A stretch of DNA of 64,000 nucleotides from Enchytraeus crypticus (lineage: Eukaryota > Annelida > Clitellata > Enchytraeida > Enchytraeidae): the NCBI GenBank assembly GCA_905160935.1, contig CAJHZI010000513.1, positions 1,674,501 to 1,738,500 of the forward strand. The letters are read 5' to 3'. This document shows positions 50,590-63,439 of this stretch, piece after piece (positions within the stretch are counted from its first letter, which is position 1; every line of letters starts with the position of its first letter). Under the pieces are notes generated by a model. It saw nothing but the letters and a program-made list of their open reading frames with translations. It had not been told where the DNA came from and ran no database searches. A program made the translations under genes and the position numbers.

Positions 50590-50731
50590 TGCCTGCGAGG
50601 TGTAAGAGAGCGGGAGGAAGGGTGGAATGCGACACTTAACTTTCCAGGGAAGCGGGGTGGGTTTGATCTGGAATAATAATTGTTATCATACAACCAGGCA
50701 GTATATAAACCAGGTTTGCTCTGTGTTCAGT
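50590..50731 (+). promoter_or_regulatory. Promoter of gene C: TATA box and TCAGT initiator
   Basis: TATATAA at 50702-50708 and TCAGT at 50727-50731, with 27-base spacing to the initiator A (50729). The upstream block 50590-50708 matches those of A and B (AAGAGAGCGGGAGGAAGG, TTTCCAGGGAAGCGGG, TTGTTATCATACAACCAGG). Confidence 0.72.
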
Positions 50732-51075
50732 AATTCGCTTGTTACTTGAGATATTATCACAGTCGATGTATAATATCTACATTCACCATTGTTATAAACT
50801 ACTCTCATGAGAAAGAAACTTCTACTCTAACATACAGTTATAGAGATCTAATCGAGATATTGAATTATCTTATAGATCTTTTAATATTCAGAAATTTGAT
50901 GTTGAGATTGCATCGTAGCTGAATTATGTTATACTGTAAACGGTAAACTTAGTCCTTACTGACGTATTGAACACAATTTACGGCATATGCTTGATGATCA
51001 AGTCATCTGCTATTAGAAACAACAGAAGATTCAAAGTATCTAGTGCTACATAGGATCTCAGCTGAAAAGGAGAAA

Positions 51076-54000
51076 ATGTCACTTGTTAGAAAAAATTTCC
51101 AAAAAGAAAATGGGTTTTTTAGTAAATCTTGCTGGAGCGGCAAAGCTTTCCACGGAGTAAAGAAACGTTTGGCATCTGGTAACAATCGACATGTAACAGA
51201 GCTGACGCAAAATGTCCTGACTCCTGTTGCCTTGGATATCGCGCGGATTTGTACGGAAAAAGCTCTTTCTCATGGAAGACGTGCAGGAAAATGTACTTCT
51301 TTAAATGGTTGGTATTGAATCGACTCACGTCACGTTGTTTATCTCTCTCTTAGTGCACTGCCTACTGGCAGATCCATGGTATATATCGCCTCCACTCTTT
51401 GTCTTCCGCCTTCCTCTTCATTTCCACATATGAGTGGGTCTTTAAATCATCTATCATTTATAATCTTGGCCTGCCCCTGCCTCTTTTTCCTTTCACTCTA
51501 CCTTCTATGACCTCTATTAATAGACCTTCCCCCGTTAGAATGTGTTCTATCTAACTCTTCTTCTTATTTCTTAATACATTTATCAAATGTCTATCCATCC
51601 CAGCTCTCCACTGCGCCACATGTTTAGATTACCTCATATTTAAAATTTACGGTAATCTAATGTGGTATGTACATAAAATATGATACTTATAATTAATTGG
51701 CTTTGTCTTATGTTTAGATGCTCCTGACGCCCCGACCAATGTTCAACTTATGGTTGCGGGTTCAAACAGTCTACGAGTTCAATTCTACCCACCATTTCTT
51801 AAATCAGAGTCTGCAAAAGTAACTGCATATCAAGGTAAAGAAGCAATCTTTTCATAATTTCATTTGGTACTTGTCTAACTTTAATTGACTAAAATTGATA
51901 TTATGTATTCATTGGTAGGTCTTTTAAAATCTGAACAAAATTTATACCACTGAAACTTTAAAATGTGTAAGGCCTATTTATAAAATGATATTAAGTAGCC
52001 TAGACTACAGAATAAATGGAGTCAATAAAAGTTGGTCATGCATAACAATAGCTCAATTGTATATTTAATTTAACGAGCTGATTGATTTATTAATTACTGA
52101 TTGATTGATTTATTTATTAATTGACTTTTCTAATTGTTTCACAGTTGAATGGAGTGAAGAGTCAAACTTCTGCCCTCTATCCGGAAGTCAGGTTGTTCAG
52201 GCATCACGCGACCTGCACTGTGACATCACAGACTTGGCACGAAGCCAGAGCTACTACGTCAGAGGGAGATCTCTAGCGGGTGATAAGCTGGGACTAGCGG
52301 TCAGCTCAAGTCCTGAGTCTGCCGTGCCTTCCAGTACGTTACTATCTATACACATTGTTTTCATAAATTAATATATGCATCATTAGAACACCAACAAGAT
52401 GGGGTAGCAAGTTACGAGTAACAAGGTTGCAAGTTACATACAATAAACACAAAATAACAACAATAATACTCTCATGAACAATAATCGAAATAATATATTA
52501 AGATTGTCGTTTACTTTGATAGGCATATAAGGTTGCATTAGGTAGAGTGTGAAATATCAGAGTCTGAAATCATTGAATAACTTTAAATATAGGCTTTCAA
52601 GTATATCTGGTTTCAATAGTTAAATAAAATTATTAAATAGTTAAATAAAATTACTAAATAGTTAATTGATAGTGTAGGCCTACTACATCACAGGAATAGG
52701 TTAGCGAATAGCCAATCACATCTATACGGTTAATAAACCATTGTTTAAATTAGTGCTAGAATTCGAAGGTGTTTCATGCAACTCCGTGGATTTTCTAATA
52801 AGCAACACTTATTATTTCTAACTTTTTCTTAATCTTTTGTTAAACTTCTTTTTCACTATCACTCCGTCTTCGAATTTCAATCGCTATTAGGATCATTTTT
52901 CATCAGTAAATTTTTAAATATGCATGTATGTGTTTATTGTAACGCGAAATCTAGACATTGCTAGATTAATTGATTGATTGATTGCTTTTTGTAGATTGGA
53001 AGGAAGTGCGCAATACTGTGAGCAGGGGGGACGGAAGAAGGAAGTTTCTGGAAGAAATGTTGGTCAACGTGAAGAACACAGCTGAGCCTGGAAGTGATCA
53101 ACTTATAGGTAGCCTATGCGTTTGGATTTTAAATTTTAAATCTCTCTCTAACTATCTCTCTCTCAATCTCTCTTTTTCTCTATCTCTCTCTGTCTCTGTC
53201 TGTGTCTCTATCTATCTATTATTTTCTTTGCATCTTTTGCTTCTCTTACTATTTATACTTACCAGAAAACTCGTCTAAGCCCCTAATTTCTAGGTAATTT
53301 TTAAATAATTTAATAATGATTTTAATTTTATTCTAAAACGATTAACGGTATTCAAAATGAAGAGGTCGGTCTCCTATAACTAACTCCTCCGATGTGGAGC
53401 AAAAAGTATGTATATATCTAATTAATGTAGAAGTAAAATACATTTTTAATTATGTAAATTACATTAGTCTATGGGTTATATTCTATTTGTACAACAGATT
53501 TGTCACCTGCAAGAAAGATGAAGGTAAAGAAATCTATGAAGAACTTGTTTTCTGGCGCCGCTAAACTGCACAAGTCCTTCAACGGGTAAGCTTTTGTATA
53601 ATTGAAATTGAAATAATTTATAAAACATGCCGCTAATAGAAATATCGTCTAATTTGTTAGTTATATAATTCTATAGCTTAGTATTTTTTCTCATTTGACG
53701 GTGAAACATGAGAAGAGACTATTTTAACTGTTTGTGTTTCTATTTTTAAAAATCAGATATTGCCTTAGGCAGATACATATGGATAGCAAATGTAAAATCA
53801 CCAACCAAGACGTACAGTAGTTTTAAATTTAAAACGATTCATAAACAGAATAGAATCTCACATATAAAATGTCCTTATGAGAATTGCCACTTAATAGTTA
53901 ACAATTTAAATTTTTTTAAATGCATAGGCAAAATAAATCATATGAAATATTAAGTGGTTTTTATTATGTTACATGTGTTACAGAGGTATATACCTAGCCG

Positions 54001-57000
54001 CGGTGATACAGCATGATGGCAGAGTTCTGGTGACCAGTGAGGACATGCTCCCAGTAGTCGAGGTCGACTATGACTACTCCACAGCCGCTCTGCAGGGAAA
54101 CCTACATTGGCTCATGAAGGTCGGTATACCAGATCTTTTAAATACAACATACAATATAAATTAATTTTGTTTTGCATGAGTTGTTCAAACACCGCTTTTT
54201 GTCTATGTAATTTACCTAAAAATGAATTATTAATTCTCATCAGTCATTTAGTTTCCATACTTGAGGTCTATTTACAACGTGGAAACTCTATCTTCGTCTA
54301 ATACTAAATCGTGATTAGCACGTTTAATTAATTTGATTTTAGTGTCGGCTGGAAACTAAACAAAATAATATTGATTTAAAATGATTAATTAATAAAAATG
54401 TTGTTGTTGTTCATACCTCTAGGTGTCGTGCATGTGGCAGGATGTCAAACAGCTGCTAGCGGAAGTCCAGAAGTCCGCTCCTAATTCTGCCGCTAAGCAA
54501 TTTCGCGCCAAATTTCTTCACTCTGTCGTTCAACTGCAGACAACACTGGGAATGTATGATCTGGGTCAACTTAACTATCAACCAATCAAAGACTCAGAAA
54601 GTGGGTCACTGATTCTGGTCACAGTTCGTACTCTGAAGGAAGAGAAATTGACGCAGAACCTTGGTGCTGGACTGAGGTGGATGTCCCTGTGCAAGCTTCA
54701 GAGGAGGGCGAGAAGAAGTGGTCAGGTTGCGAGCGAGGATAGAGGCCAGGTTTTGACGAGGGTCGAGAATTCAAGTGAATTTCTGCCGCCGAGAAAGGGA
54801 GAGAACACAGCAGTCCCAAACGTTGCCGAAAAGAAAGAAAGAACAGAGGAGATTGTAACTGGCAGTCAGAAGCTTGTGGGTTCTGCTATGGTAAGTTACT
54901 CACTGATTTTGTTTCACTAATATTTTGTAGTTACTGGGGGTCATATTTTAACAAAGGACTAGTTTACTTTTCATGAGATTATCTTTTTGAAAGACCAGTC
55001 TGTAGCCAAGTGGAAGAAGCTGTAAAGTTTATGTTAACTCCATTTTCTTCTCTCTAAAGCGATATCAGTGATGGGCAAGTTCAGGATTTGAACCCACACG
55101 TACTTATTCGCTATCGGATATTGCCACAGGCTGCATCCGGATTAAACTATCTGAAATTCTGAATTGTTCTTTGCAGACGTTACGTAATAACAATGTGAAT
55201 TGGGTCACTGTGTCCTTAAATACCCATAAAGTTATAAATAATATACCTAGTGTAATATGATTTTTATGTTAAGCACGAATAGATCTAACGTTTTATAATA
55301 TATCAGTTAACTTTACTGTTTCAATATCATAGTTTACTAAACTAATTAAATCCAACTAAGTAAACTAACTAAACTAGTTAGAACCTTAGGTATCATTTAA
55401 ATTTCTTTAATTAACTGCGGGTTAATTAGCTACCTTAATGTTTTTAGTTACCGTTATATGTCAAAATGAGATGCCTCACTGTCATTACTACAATCATGTG
55501 CATTGCATTGATGTTCACAGGAGTTGATAGCATTCCAGTATTTGAGCGGATTACGCCTGCCCAAAGGTTTGTACCTCGGATACCTGAAGCTAGCTTGTTC
55601 ACTGGATGAGATTAGTATCAATCTACACAAGCATCAGCCAAACATTCTACCAAACGTCAAAGTGCGCAGTAACAACAATGTATCTAGGTATGACTATTCT
55701 TTAATCGTTAATTAATAATAAATAATTGTCGTTATTAGATATCTTTCATATTGCCAATAGAGTTTAATAACTGTTTTTCAGCAATTCGTTTATAAAGTTA
55801 AAACAACACCGACTCTAAGGCCTATGTAGGCCTATCTCTCAGGCACTTAACTTTAATAAAAGTCAAATTTTATACGATTTGTAGATTCTTCGAATGATTG
55901 AATCATTTTATTCAAATCCGTTGCCTTTTTGGACATTCTTAATTGTTCACTTTAAGTTTAAAGGGACTTGTAATATATTTCTATTGTACAGTATTTAATG
56001 TAATAGTAGGCTAATATACAATTATGGCATAAATTGAAACTTTTTACAATTAATTTTTCAGTGATGAATGGTCGTGGTTCTGTGGACTAAGCAATGAGGA
56101 TAACGACATTCTACAGATGAAGCCATCCGAGGCGCAGTTTCAATTCCACAATCAGATATCGACCGCTTGTGACAAACTATTCCAAGATTTGGGTAAGCCA
56201 AGTTACTGCATAGTTTGTCTTCATCAACTCAGTTTAAGTTAAACAAGAACAATTATGAACAAATTTAATTTTAAGCGATTTTCAAATCCATCTAGACCCC
56301 TATACGTTTTCAAAATAAGCCTAACAAAATAAGCTAACCATGAGGAATTTGTATACTTACTGTAGCGTGTATAATTGTTCATAAAACCTCTACTCCAATA
56401 CACGGCATTTAAAATTTTATCCAAATTTTTAGAATTTTAATAATTGACTCACTACATGTAGATTTAAGTTCAGTTTTCTATCTGATATTTCTACTACATT
56501 ATCGATAAATCAAAAAAAGCCTGAATATTTTGCTAAATTGTCAATCTTTTCGCTAATTCAATTTATTGAAAAATTGAACATAAATAAATAAAAAAATTGA
56601 GCCATTTAATTTAAAGCTCTAAAAGGTTTGTAATTAGTTACAAGTAATTAATGTATTTAATTGTAATCATGAATGTTATTTACGTAGGAGTGAACAAGAA
56701 CACGGTCTCAGAGCACAGAGTCTACTATCACGAGGTGATAGATCTGGGGGGCGATGTGTCCCTAATACTGGTGCTGCCGCCTGTCGATGAAGTGTGCACT
56801 GGACCAGGGGTGGTGGAAAACTCCCTGCGGCCCAAAATTCCTCTCATGACTCTGCCCGTACAGGTCTTCGAAATATGTAAGTATTTTAGCCTCCGCGTAG
56901 ATCGTAAACGCATTTATTTTCTTGCTACAAACTATTGATTAGTATAGTTAGCAATTTGTACAATAGATAATGTTTTACTATTTCGAAGCCTTTAGTATTT

Positions 57001-58507
57001 TAGATGGCAAGAAAATGAAACCTTGTGATAGAATTATATTGTTGGTTTATCGACGGTGTGCACGTAATAAAATTTAATAGAAGAGTTGCGTAATGATTGA
57101 ATTTTCTATGGGATCCTGTGTTTGGGAAAACATAAATGCGATATAGAAACATAACAATCTATCGGAGTGACCTAATTTCTGAGGTTTATTCAAAATATTA
57201 TGGGTAAAAGGCATCATTTAGAGTAGTTTAGAATCTAATTACACTGCAAGTGTTCTCTGCATTATATATATTTTTTGTATATTAAGATTACATCACTGTC
57301 ACGTATTTTTAGTATAACTAATTAGAACTTAATTTGATGATGACGGGATGTCTTGTATTATTTCACAGTGCATCAGAGGACCTACCAACCTGATATGATC
57401 AAGAGATATAGTCAACTCTCCTGCCACCTGGACGCCAGAATCAATGCGGCTCAACAAACTACTAGACAGGTTTCTATTAAATTATAACTAATTAAGCAAC
57501 CTAAATTGAATAACAAATTGGTAGCTCAATAATGTAACTATTAGGTTAACAATTAATCAAATGGCAAATTAGTTTAAATCAGGAGATTGGTTAAACTGGA
57601 AGGATCATTATCTATGATTCAATCAACCTCATTCAATCGATCAAATAGATGTTAATTGCTTACTACGAATTTTAGCATAAGCTAGTGTTTATGATGGGAC
57701 TCCATATAGGAATTTCATAGGCCTATATTAAAAATTCAAATATCCAGCTGTAGGCTTAGGTAGAGATAAGGAGATAAAAGCAAAGAAATCTAAGAACTAT
57801 TCATAATCATCATCTTTCCTTAATTCCCAGCTTAACTAGGGTCCCGATACGAATAGACCTTCTCCAATCCTCTCTGTCCCACACCATATCATCATCAAAT
57901 TCTCTATTTTTTCCATTCGCTTAAATTTTCAAACAATTTCGGGAGCCAAGGCGCTCATCAACCGAATGCCCTTTCTGACGTTGGTTTAGATCTTGTTTTT
58001 ATGTCTCCTTCTACGACAACTACATATTTACTCTGTTTGTCTATTCTTCAGGCAACCCGAACTCAACACGGGAAGATTATAAGAACAAGTAATAATTGAG
58101 CTGTATGCGATTGCTCAATAATCAATTATAAGAAATTCTAATATTTCTTATACTTCTTAATGACTATATCTGGTCTGAACACGTTTTCTATTCTCAATGT
58201 TTCAGGCTTTCACTACAGAAGACCTCGTGAAGGATAGAGAGAGAGACTGACAGTGAGCACTGAGCAGCTGAAGAAACTGGATGAAAATTACAGATCTATT
58301 CGCTGGATCGTCGATATCATCACAGCTGCTAGAGATAGGAATTTCTGCTCTGGACCCACCGTGGCTCGACTCAACACAACTCTGGCGTCGATCAACAGTC
58401 ATCCCTGGCACCCAACTAACAAGTTAACAGAGAATAATAAAGGAGGCAGTGAAGCAGGCGATGCGGCTACAAGATCATGCAGGAGCCCTCTGGTGACTTA
58501 CGTGTGA
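51076..58507 (+). CDS. Gene C: ANKFN1/WAKE-like paralogue with FN3 and a frameshifted last exon
   Basis: Exons: 51076-51307, 51718-51834, 52145-52333, 52995-53108, 53498-53585, 53984-54119, 54423-54890, 55521-55687, 56062-56192, 56688-56876, 57369-57469, 58206-58507. Exons 1-11 match gene A in length and phase (1932 nt, no stops), including FN3. In exon 12 a (GA)n tract is two bases longer than the homologous stretches of A and B, so the frame reads AFTTEDLVKDRERD and then stops at about 58248-58250, giving about 658 codons. The former frame stays open beyond it to 58507 and still reads STEQLKKLDENY and IRWIVDIITAARD, so the shift looks recent or is a sequence error. As the stop lies in the last exon, nonsense-mediated decay need not follow. 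In-frame ATGs upstream of 51076 exist (51043), but the start aligned with A and B is preferred. Confidence 0.8.
51348..51625 (-). mobile_element. LINE 3' fragment in intron 1 of gene C
   Basis: On the minus strand it reads EGRVKGKRGRGRPR and later HSYVEMKRK and WRRYIPW, the usual tail of an arthropod-type non-LTR retrotransposon ORF2 (basic G-R-G-R-P-R motif followed by W-R). Stops interrupt it. The 3' end abuts a short CT run. Confidence 0.6.
53137..53220. repeat. (CT)n-rich stretch in intron 4 of gene C
   Basis: Imperfect CT/TGTCTC repeat in the position equivalent to A and B. Confidence 0.85.
54423..57469 (+). repeat. Near-identical inverted arm, copy in gene C (exons 7-11)
   Basis: Partner of 41405-44450 in opposite orientation, 3047 bp. 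Similarity drops sharply in intron 6 before it and in intron 11 after it. Confidence 0.8.
55015..55145 (-). mobile_element. SINE family S in intron 7 of gene C
   Basis: Inverted equivalent of 43735-43860, apparently base-identical in the parts compared. Confidence 0.62.
57815..58050 (-). mobile_element. LINE 3' fragment in intron 11 of gene C
   Basis: Similar in sequence to 63440-63530 (AACCAGTGTC/AACTAGGGTC, ATACGAATAGACCT, CAATCCT blocks). Absent from the same intron in A and B, so it inserted after the copies split. Confidence 0.5.
58206..58507 (+). pseudogene. Frameshifted terminal exon of gene C
   Basis: Homologous to 33444-33743 (gene A) and 40918-40619 (gene B), each 300 nt; this copy is 302 nt. 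Between the conserved AAG codon and the CTGACAGTGAGC block there are 14 bases, where gene B has 12. The extra pair lies in a GA run. The consequence is loss of the C-terminal helix region found in A and B (STEQLKKLDEN to SPLVTYV). Confidence 0.75.
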
Positions 58508-60460
58508 ACTGCGTAAAACAAGAAATTATTAAAGAAAATGAATCTCGATACTTAAAATCTGCAACCGCTCCTAAAAGGAATTACAGACTTTTATGAGAAA
58601 TCGAAAAATTACAGTTAGTCTCGATTAGAGGTGTCTGAACCAGCAGATGCACCAGATCTCAAACTATAGCTTTCTAACTTATCTTTTCACATAAACAGCT
58701 CTACTGCAATAATTGTCGTATAGCTTCTGCCATCTTGCGATTGAAAGGGTGCATCAAAGAATTGATAGCGTAGAGAGAGTTAATAGGATCTATCATGTAT
58801 CGTCTATCCATGATTTTGTTATTGACTTTTTACGTTGCATATAATTGTATAAATGTAAATATTTCCAAATGTGACAGCTTCTTATTCGTGTAAAACTACG
58901 CCGTATACTGTATGTGAACTGTTGTGAACGATTTTTCAGTTGCTCATTATTGTAAAGAGATTGCGTTATTTTATATGCAATTGTCCGCCATGCTGAATAC
59001 GACTTTTGATATGATAGTATGCCTTATATACAGTTATATTTCATTAAATTTCTGTTACCGTAATTTCAGTTTATCAACCGTAAATGGAACTTTGCGTCCG
59101 TTGCCTTGTATTATATTCTATAGTTATTCCCTAGAGTAAATATCGTACTTGTTTGCTAATACGTTATTTGTAAATGTCAGATTGTAATTCCGATTGATAC
59201 TGTGATATATTATAACATTAACTAAAATTTCTCACCGTTTCTTATTCACAAAGGTTCTAGATTTACAACAGATTCTGTAATTATTATCGATATCTCATCA
59301 GGACATAAAAACAAAGCTATTAAGGCTGAGTTTAACGTCTGTTTCATATCAAAAGTTAACTGAGGCAATCTGGTGGGGTTTTTAAAAATGTTTATTAACC
59401 CGGTGGTGGCTGAGTATATACCAAAATAACGTAATACACTGAGTGCTTTAACCGCACATACTTCAAGAACAGGGAGGGTCAATCTAAAAAACAAACAAGC
59501 AGCAAATATCAAATACATTTTGTTGACCGTTACTAACTCTGCATCCTCAACAAAATACAATGATATAAAAATAGAAATAAAACCAATTACAAAACTTCAC
59601 TAGTCTATAAATCAAACACTCAATGTAAAACGTTCAATATTATGTTACATACTCACACAGTTACAACTGTAACTACAGGCATACAAGTATATCGCTCAAC
59701 TTAAGGCAAAATTAATCCGTTGATCAGTTATTAAAGCGAGATTTTTATTACAGGAGCTCCATATTTAAAATCCAAGTCGTGTCGGCTAGGTCTTTAAGTC
59801 ACTTTTTAACGAAAAAATAAAAGATAAATCTTCAAATGTAGCTTTCAAACGTTGTTCAAACAAAATATGTCGACTTCAGGCCATAGCATGCCTGACTATT
59901 TTACTCACACGCCACGGGTTTGAATCTCAGTCGGTTCACTATCTTAATTCCTACCAGGGATGCTGAAATAGACCCTAAAACCTTAACTTAGTCAATTACC
60001 CGCATCACATGGTAAATTGAATACAATCAAAAATCATACACGCATAAGAATACAGCATACTTACACATGAATGCATCGCAAAACAAATCAATTCAGCATA
60101 GCTGCGAGCTTCGTGGGCATGCACGAATACACTGAATCTTAACACAAACGAGCAATACACTTAATCAAGAAAAGGAACGAATCTGCACCATAAGACATAG
60201 TACATTAAACCTATCAATGGCTAACCTATTACACATTCAACAACTTGTTGAATTTGCCACAAATAAGGATTCCAAAGGAAAACATCGCAGGGTGAACTAT
60301 TTGAACAAATGCGCTACACATGACTAATAGTCTACCTTTCGAACTATAGTTTACCTTTATAGTTTTAAAGTTGTAATTAAATAAACGGCTAAATGAAAAC
60401 ACTATAATGAATCTATGAAGACGATATAGAATATATACAATAAAGATCCTGGGAAACGAC

Positions 60461-60465
60461 TAGAG

Positions 60466-60537
<72 letters not shown>
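60461..60537. repeat. (GATA)n-(GA)n microsatellite
   Basis: About seven GATA units passing into GA repeats. Confidence 0.93.
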
Positions 60538-60538
<1 letters not shown>

Positions 60539-62387
60539 TACTGACTTATCATGCATATCATATGATACACAATTCAATACTTTATCATTAATTAATCAAC
60601 CAAACAATGATGCAATTAGTCAACTAAATTCAACCAGCGAGCTAACCAAGCAATAAATCGATCAATCATCATCAAATTTATTAATTTACCAAGAACTAAT
60701 TTCTAATAACGTGTGCTGCTATAAGTGCTGGATAATGGAGGAAATTACTATATGTGGTAACCACGCATAGATTTAGCATTAAGCACGTTCACAGAATACT
60801 TCATTAAGAGTAAACCTTAAAAAACCATGACGCCGCAGCTAGAGCCATCTGATGAACGCTTAACATTAGCGAAAAACATTACGGGACACCCGGTGAATCT
60901 CTTATAAAAGATAATATAAAAGATCTTAAATGCCTATCACTAGCATTTTGAAGCAGACAATAAATTCATGATTTCTTACATTTCGTATAAACAAGTTCGC
61001 TAGAGATAATATCAGTCTCTTTTCTGCACCATTTAAACCGGCAATCATAGGCTACACTGATTAAGCGAACATTTACAGTATACACAGCAGCTACATTGTT
61101 TACAAATACCTATATCTCGCCAGGCATACGATTAGTCGAACCATAGAATTTAACAATTAAATTATAATCAAAATTAATTTAATTAAATAGTCTGAACTTC
61201 TAATTATTAATTTAAAAGTATGTAAATTAGTATATATAGTAGTATACAACTAGTATATAAAGGTTAATAACAATTAAAAGGCTCAATTTCAAATACTTTC
61301 AATACTAAGTTTATAAGTTCTTATACTAACTCATCTACTGCACTAAAGATGAAAATATTGATCAATTCAATAAGAAGTCTAGAAGCAGACAAAGTTTAAG
61401 CACACGCTTATGCGTCCGTAGGCTTAATAGCAAGTAGGGTTAATAGCACATAGGCTTATACTGCTAACACTATATTAATCAAATAGCTATATTTTTTCTA
61501 CTCCTCAGCACATTTCTTCTGCAGATTGGTCTGGGTGAATTGATCTGTAGTGATGTGTGCTGAGGGAACATCCTTGACATCATTCCTGGATGAGGAAACG
61601 GACGTTAAACCTTTATTATTATTATTATTATTACTATTATCGCCAGCATTGGTGCCCCTGCAATGTTACCTGGTTTGAGTATATAACGAAACTGACTAGA
61701 CGCAATTAAAGCTACGAAACGAAACCAGTGCATACATTGAACAGCGTGATATAATAAACAGCGTCGTTATACAGACAGGTTCAGTTATCATACATTCGAG
61801 CCATATAATCATTTAAGCATAAGCTCAAGGCAGGGACGAGACTAGGGGAGGGGGTTAAGCCCCCCAAATTCGGTGGTCAGCCCCCAACTTTCAACCACTT
61901 CTTCATATAAATATATTGGGACTGGAATCAAGCCCCCCTATTTACCTCCTCTATATCATGATCCTAGTCTCGTCACAGATTCAAGGTCAACTAAAAGGGC
62001 AGACGAATAGGGATGGCTACAGATAATTATTAGAATTTAATACCACATGGCATTTCCTTCACAAATTAAAATAGCGACGTCCATATCCAAGTATAGGTGT
62101 ATAGCAAAGATGTTTAAATAGTACCTTCAAAAGTAAATACAAAGAGTCTCATATATTCCATCTTCTATTTTAAAATAACTTCCAAGCTGGGTGCTCAATC
62201 TAAGAATAATTGCTTATTAAATCAGATAACGGAAGTGCAAAGCTGATAAGATTATAAAAAGAAAATCTAAATGATTTGATCAGACATTTGTTTCCTAGCT
62301 TGAACTTCACAACTTTAGATAAATCTGCGACATTTTGATTGTTCATCAACGTTTTATAAACGATTAAATGTTAATGATTATAGTTTT

Positions 62388-62518
62388 TAAAAAGCTAATG
62401 CTAACGTAAGTTTCCTCACTCGAAAGAGATGTCAGTGACAGGCGAGCCCAGGATTTGAACCCCGTACATACTGATCCAGTCAAATATCATACCGACATGG
62501 CCACTGGCTCAAGCCAAC
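62388..62518 (-). mobile_element. SINE family S
   Basis: Complete minus-strand copy: TTTCCTCACTCGAAAGAGAT, GGCGAGCCCAGGATTTGAAC, CCACTGGCTCAAGCC. A tail-only fragment lies at 61585-61612. Confidence 0.68.
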
Positions 62519-63439
62519 ATAATAGATAGTCGATATATTACAAGTACAGACATAGAACGGTAACAACAATTGTAATCTCTGAACAAGTTCCCTCGTGTAC
62601 TCGATAGGCATATCCTCAAAAAACTTTTATATCTAATCTAATCTCATTCAAAACTTCCACAAAATCAATAGACTGATAATATACCATTAATATTGCACAA
62701 GGTTTTAATTAATATTTTACCATCCAAGGATATCAGCCGAAAACCCAACCTTAAAAGCATCAAATATGTAATCTCTGCACAACAAAGCATGAACGTAGTC
62801 ATCGAAGCCACTATAATTACAATAGAACGGTTGCCTGATAAGCAACAGGTCACGACATCGAAACCCAAGCCATACAGGCTGGGACAGTACATTGATGAAT
62901 GAAACAGCGTCAACAGTAGCTTAACTCCTATATACAGTGACACTCAGCAAGTTATTGTACTACGTAGTTGTAGTACTCATCAGGGGATCATGAAGTAAGG
63001 GAGTAGTGAAGTTGATGAATTGTAAAATACTCATCGATTTAGTGCTTAACATTGCAGATACATAAATAGTTAATACAGGAATGAGCCTTAAATACTTCCA
63101 GTGATAAATAGTGGCTTTAAAAAAGAATGCCACGCACTATCTTAAATACAGTATTAAAACAATAGTCGTAATATCATATTAAATTAATGCTACTAAAATA
63201 CCACTAAAGCTGAGTTAACTAAATAAAGCTATCAAAAGCCATAAAAAATCGCCAAAAATGAGACACACAATGGTTACAAAAATTGCTTAAAATTGTTCAG
63301 AGCTGGTTGGAGGCAAGAAGTCGAATTTGAGTCACATGTAAAGAATTTTGACAATGCAAATTAATTGACTTTGCTAATTCCAAAATGAACCACATATTAA
63401 TCGCGGCAGAAATCTATCTTTTCGTGCTTGTATAATCTA

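Larger units (their letters stand above)
49616..59970 (+). repeat. Duplication unit C
   Basis: Direct copy relative to A and inverted relative to B. It starts at the palindrome near 49.6 kb and ends near 59970, where similarity to the A flank fades. Private insertions: LINE fragments at 51348-51625 (intron 1) and 57815-58050 (intron 11). Confidence 0.72.
59970..63439. other. Intergenic region right of unit C
   Basis: AT-rich. It holds a GATA/GA array, a complete SINE, a C-run MITE-like remnant (61845-61975) and no supported gene. Open frames of up to 92 codons at 62665-62943 occur on both strands and look accidental. Confidence 0.45.

Noticed and set aside
62665-62943. Overlapping open frames on both strands
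   Set aside because: No splice context, no recognisable motif, and an ordinary length for chance in this region.
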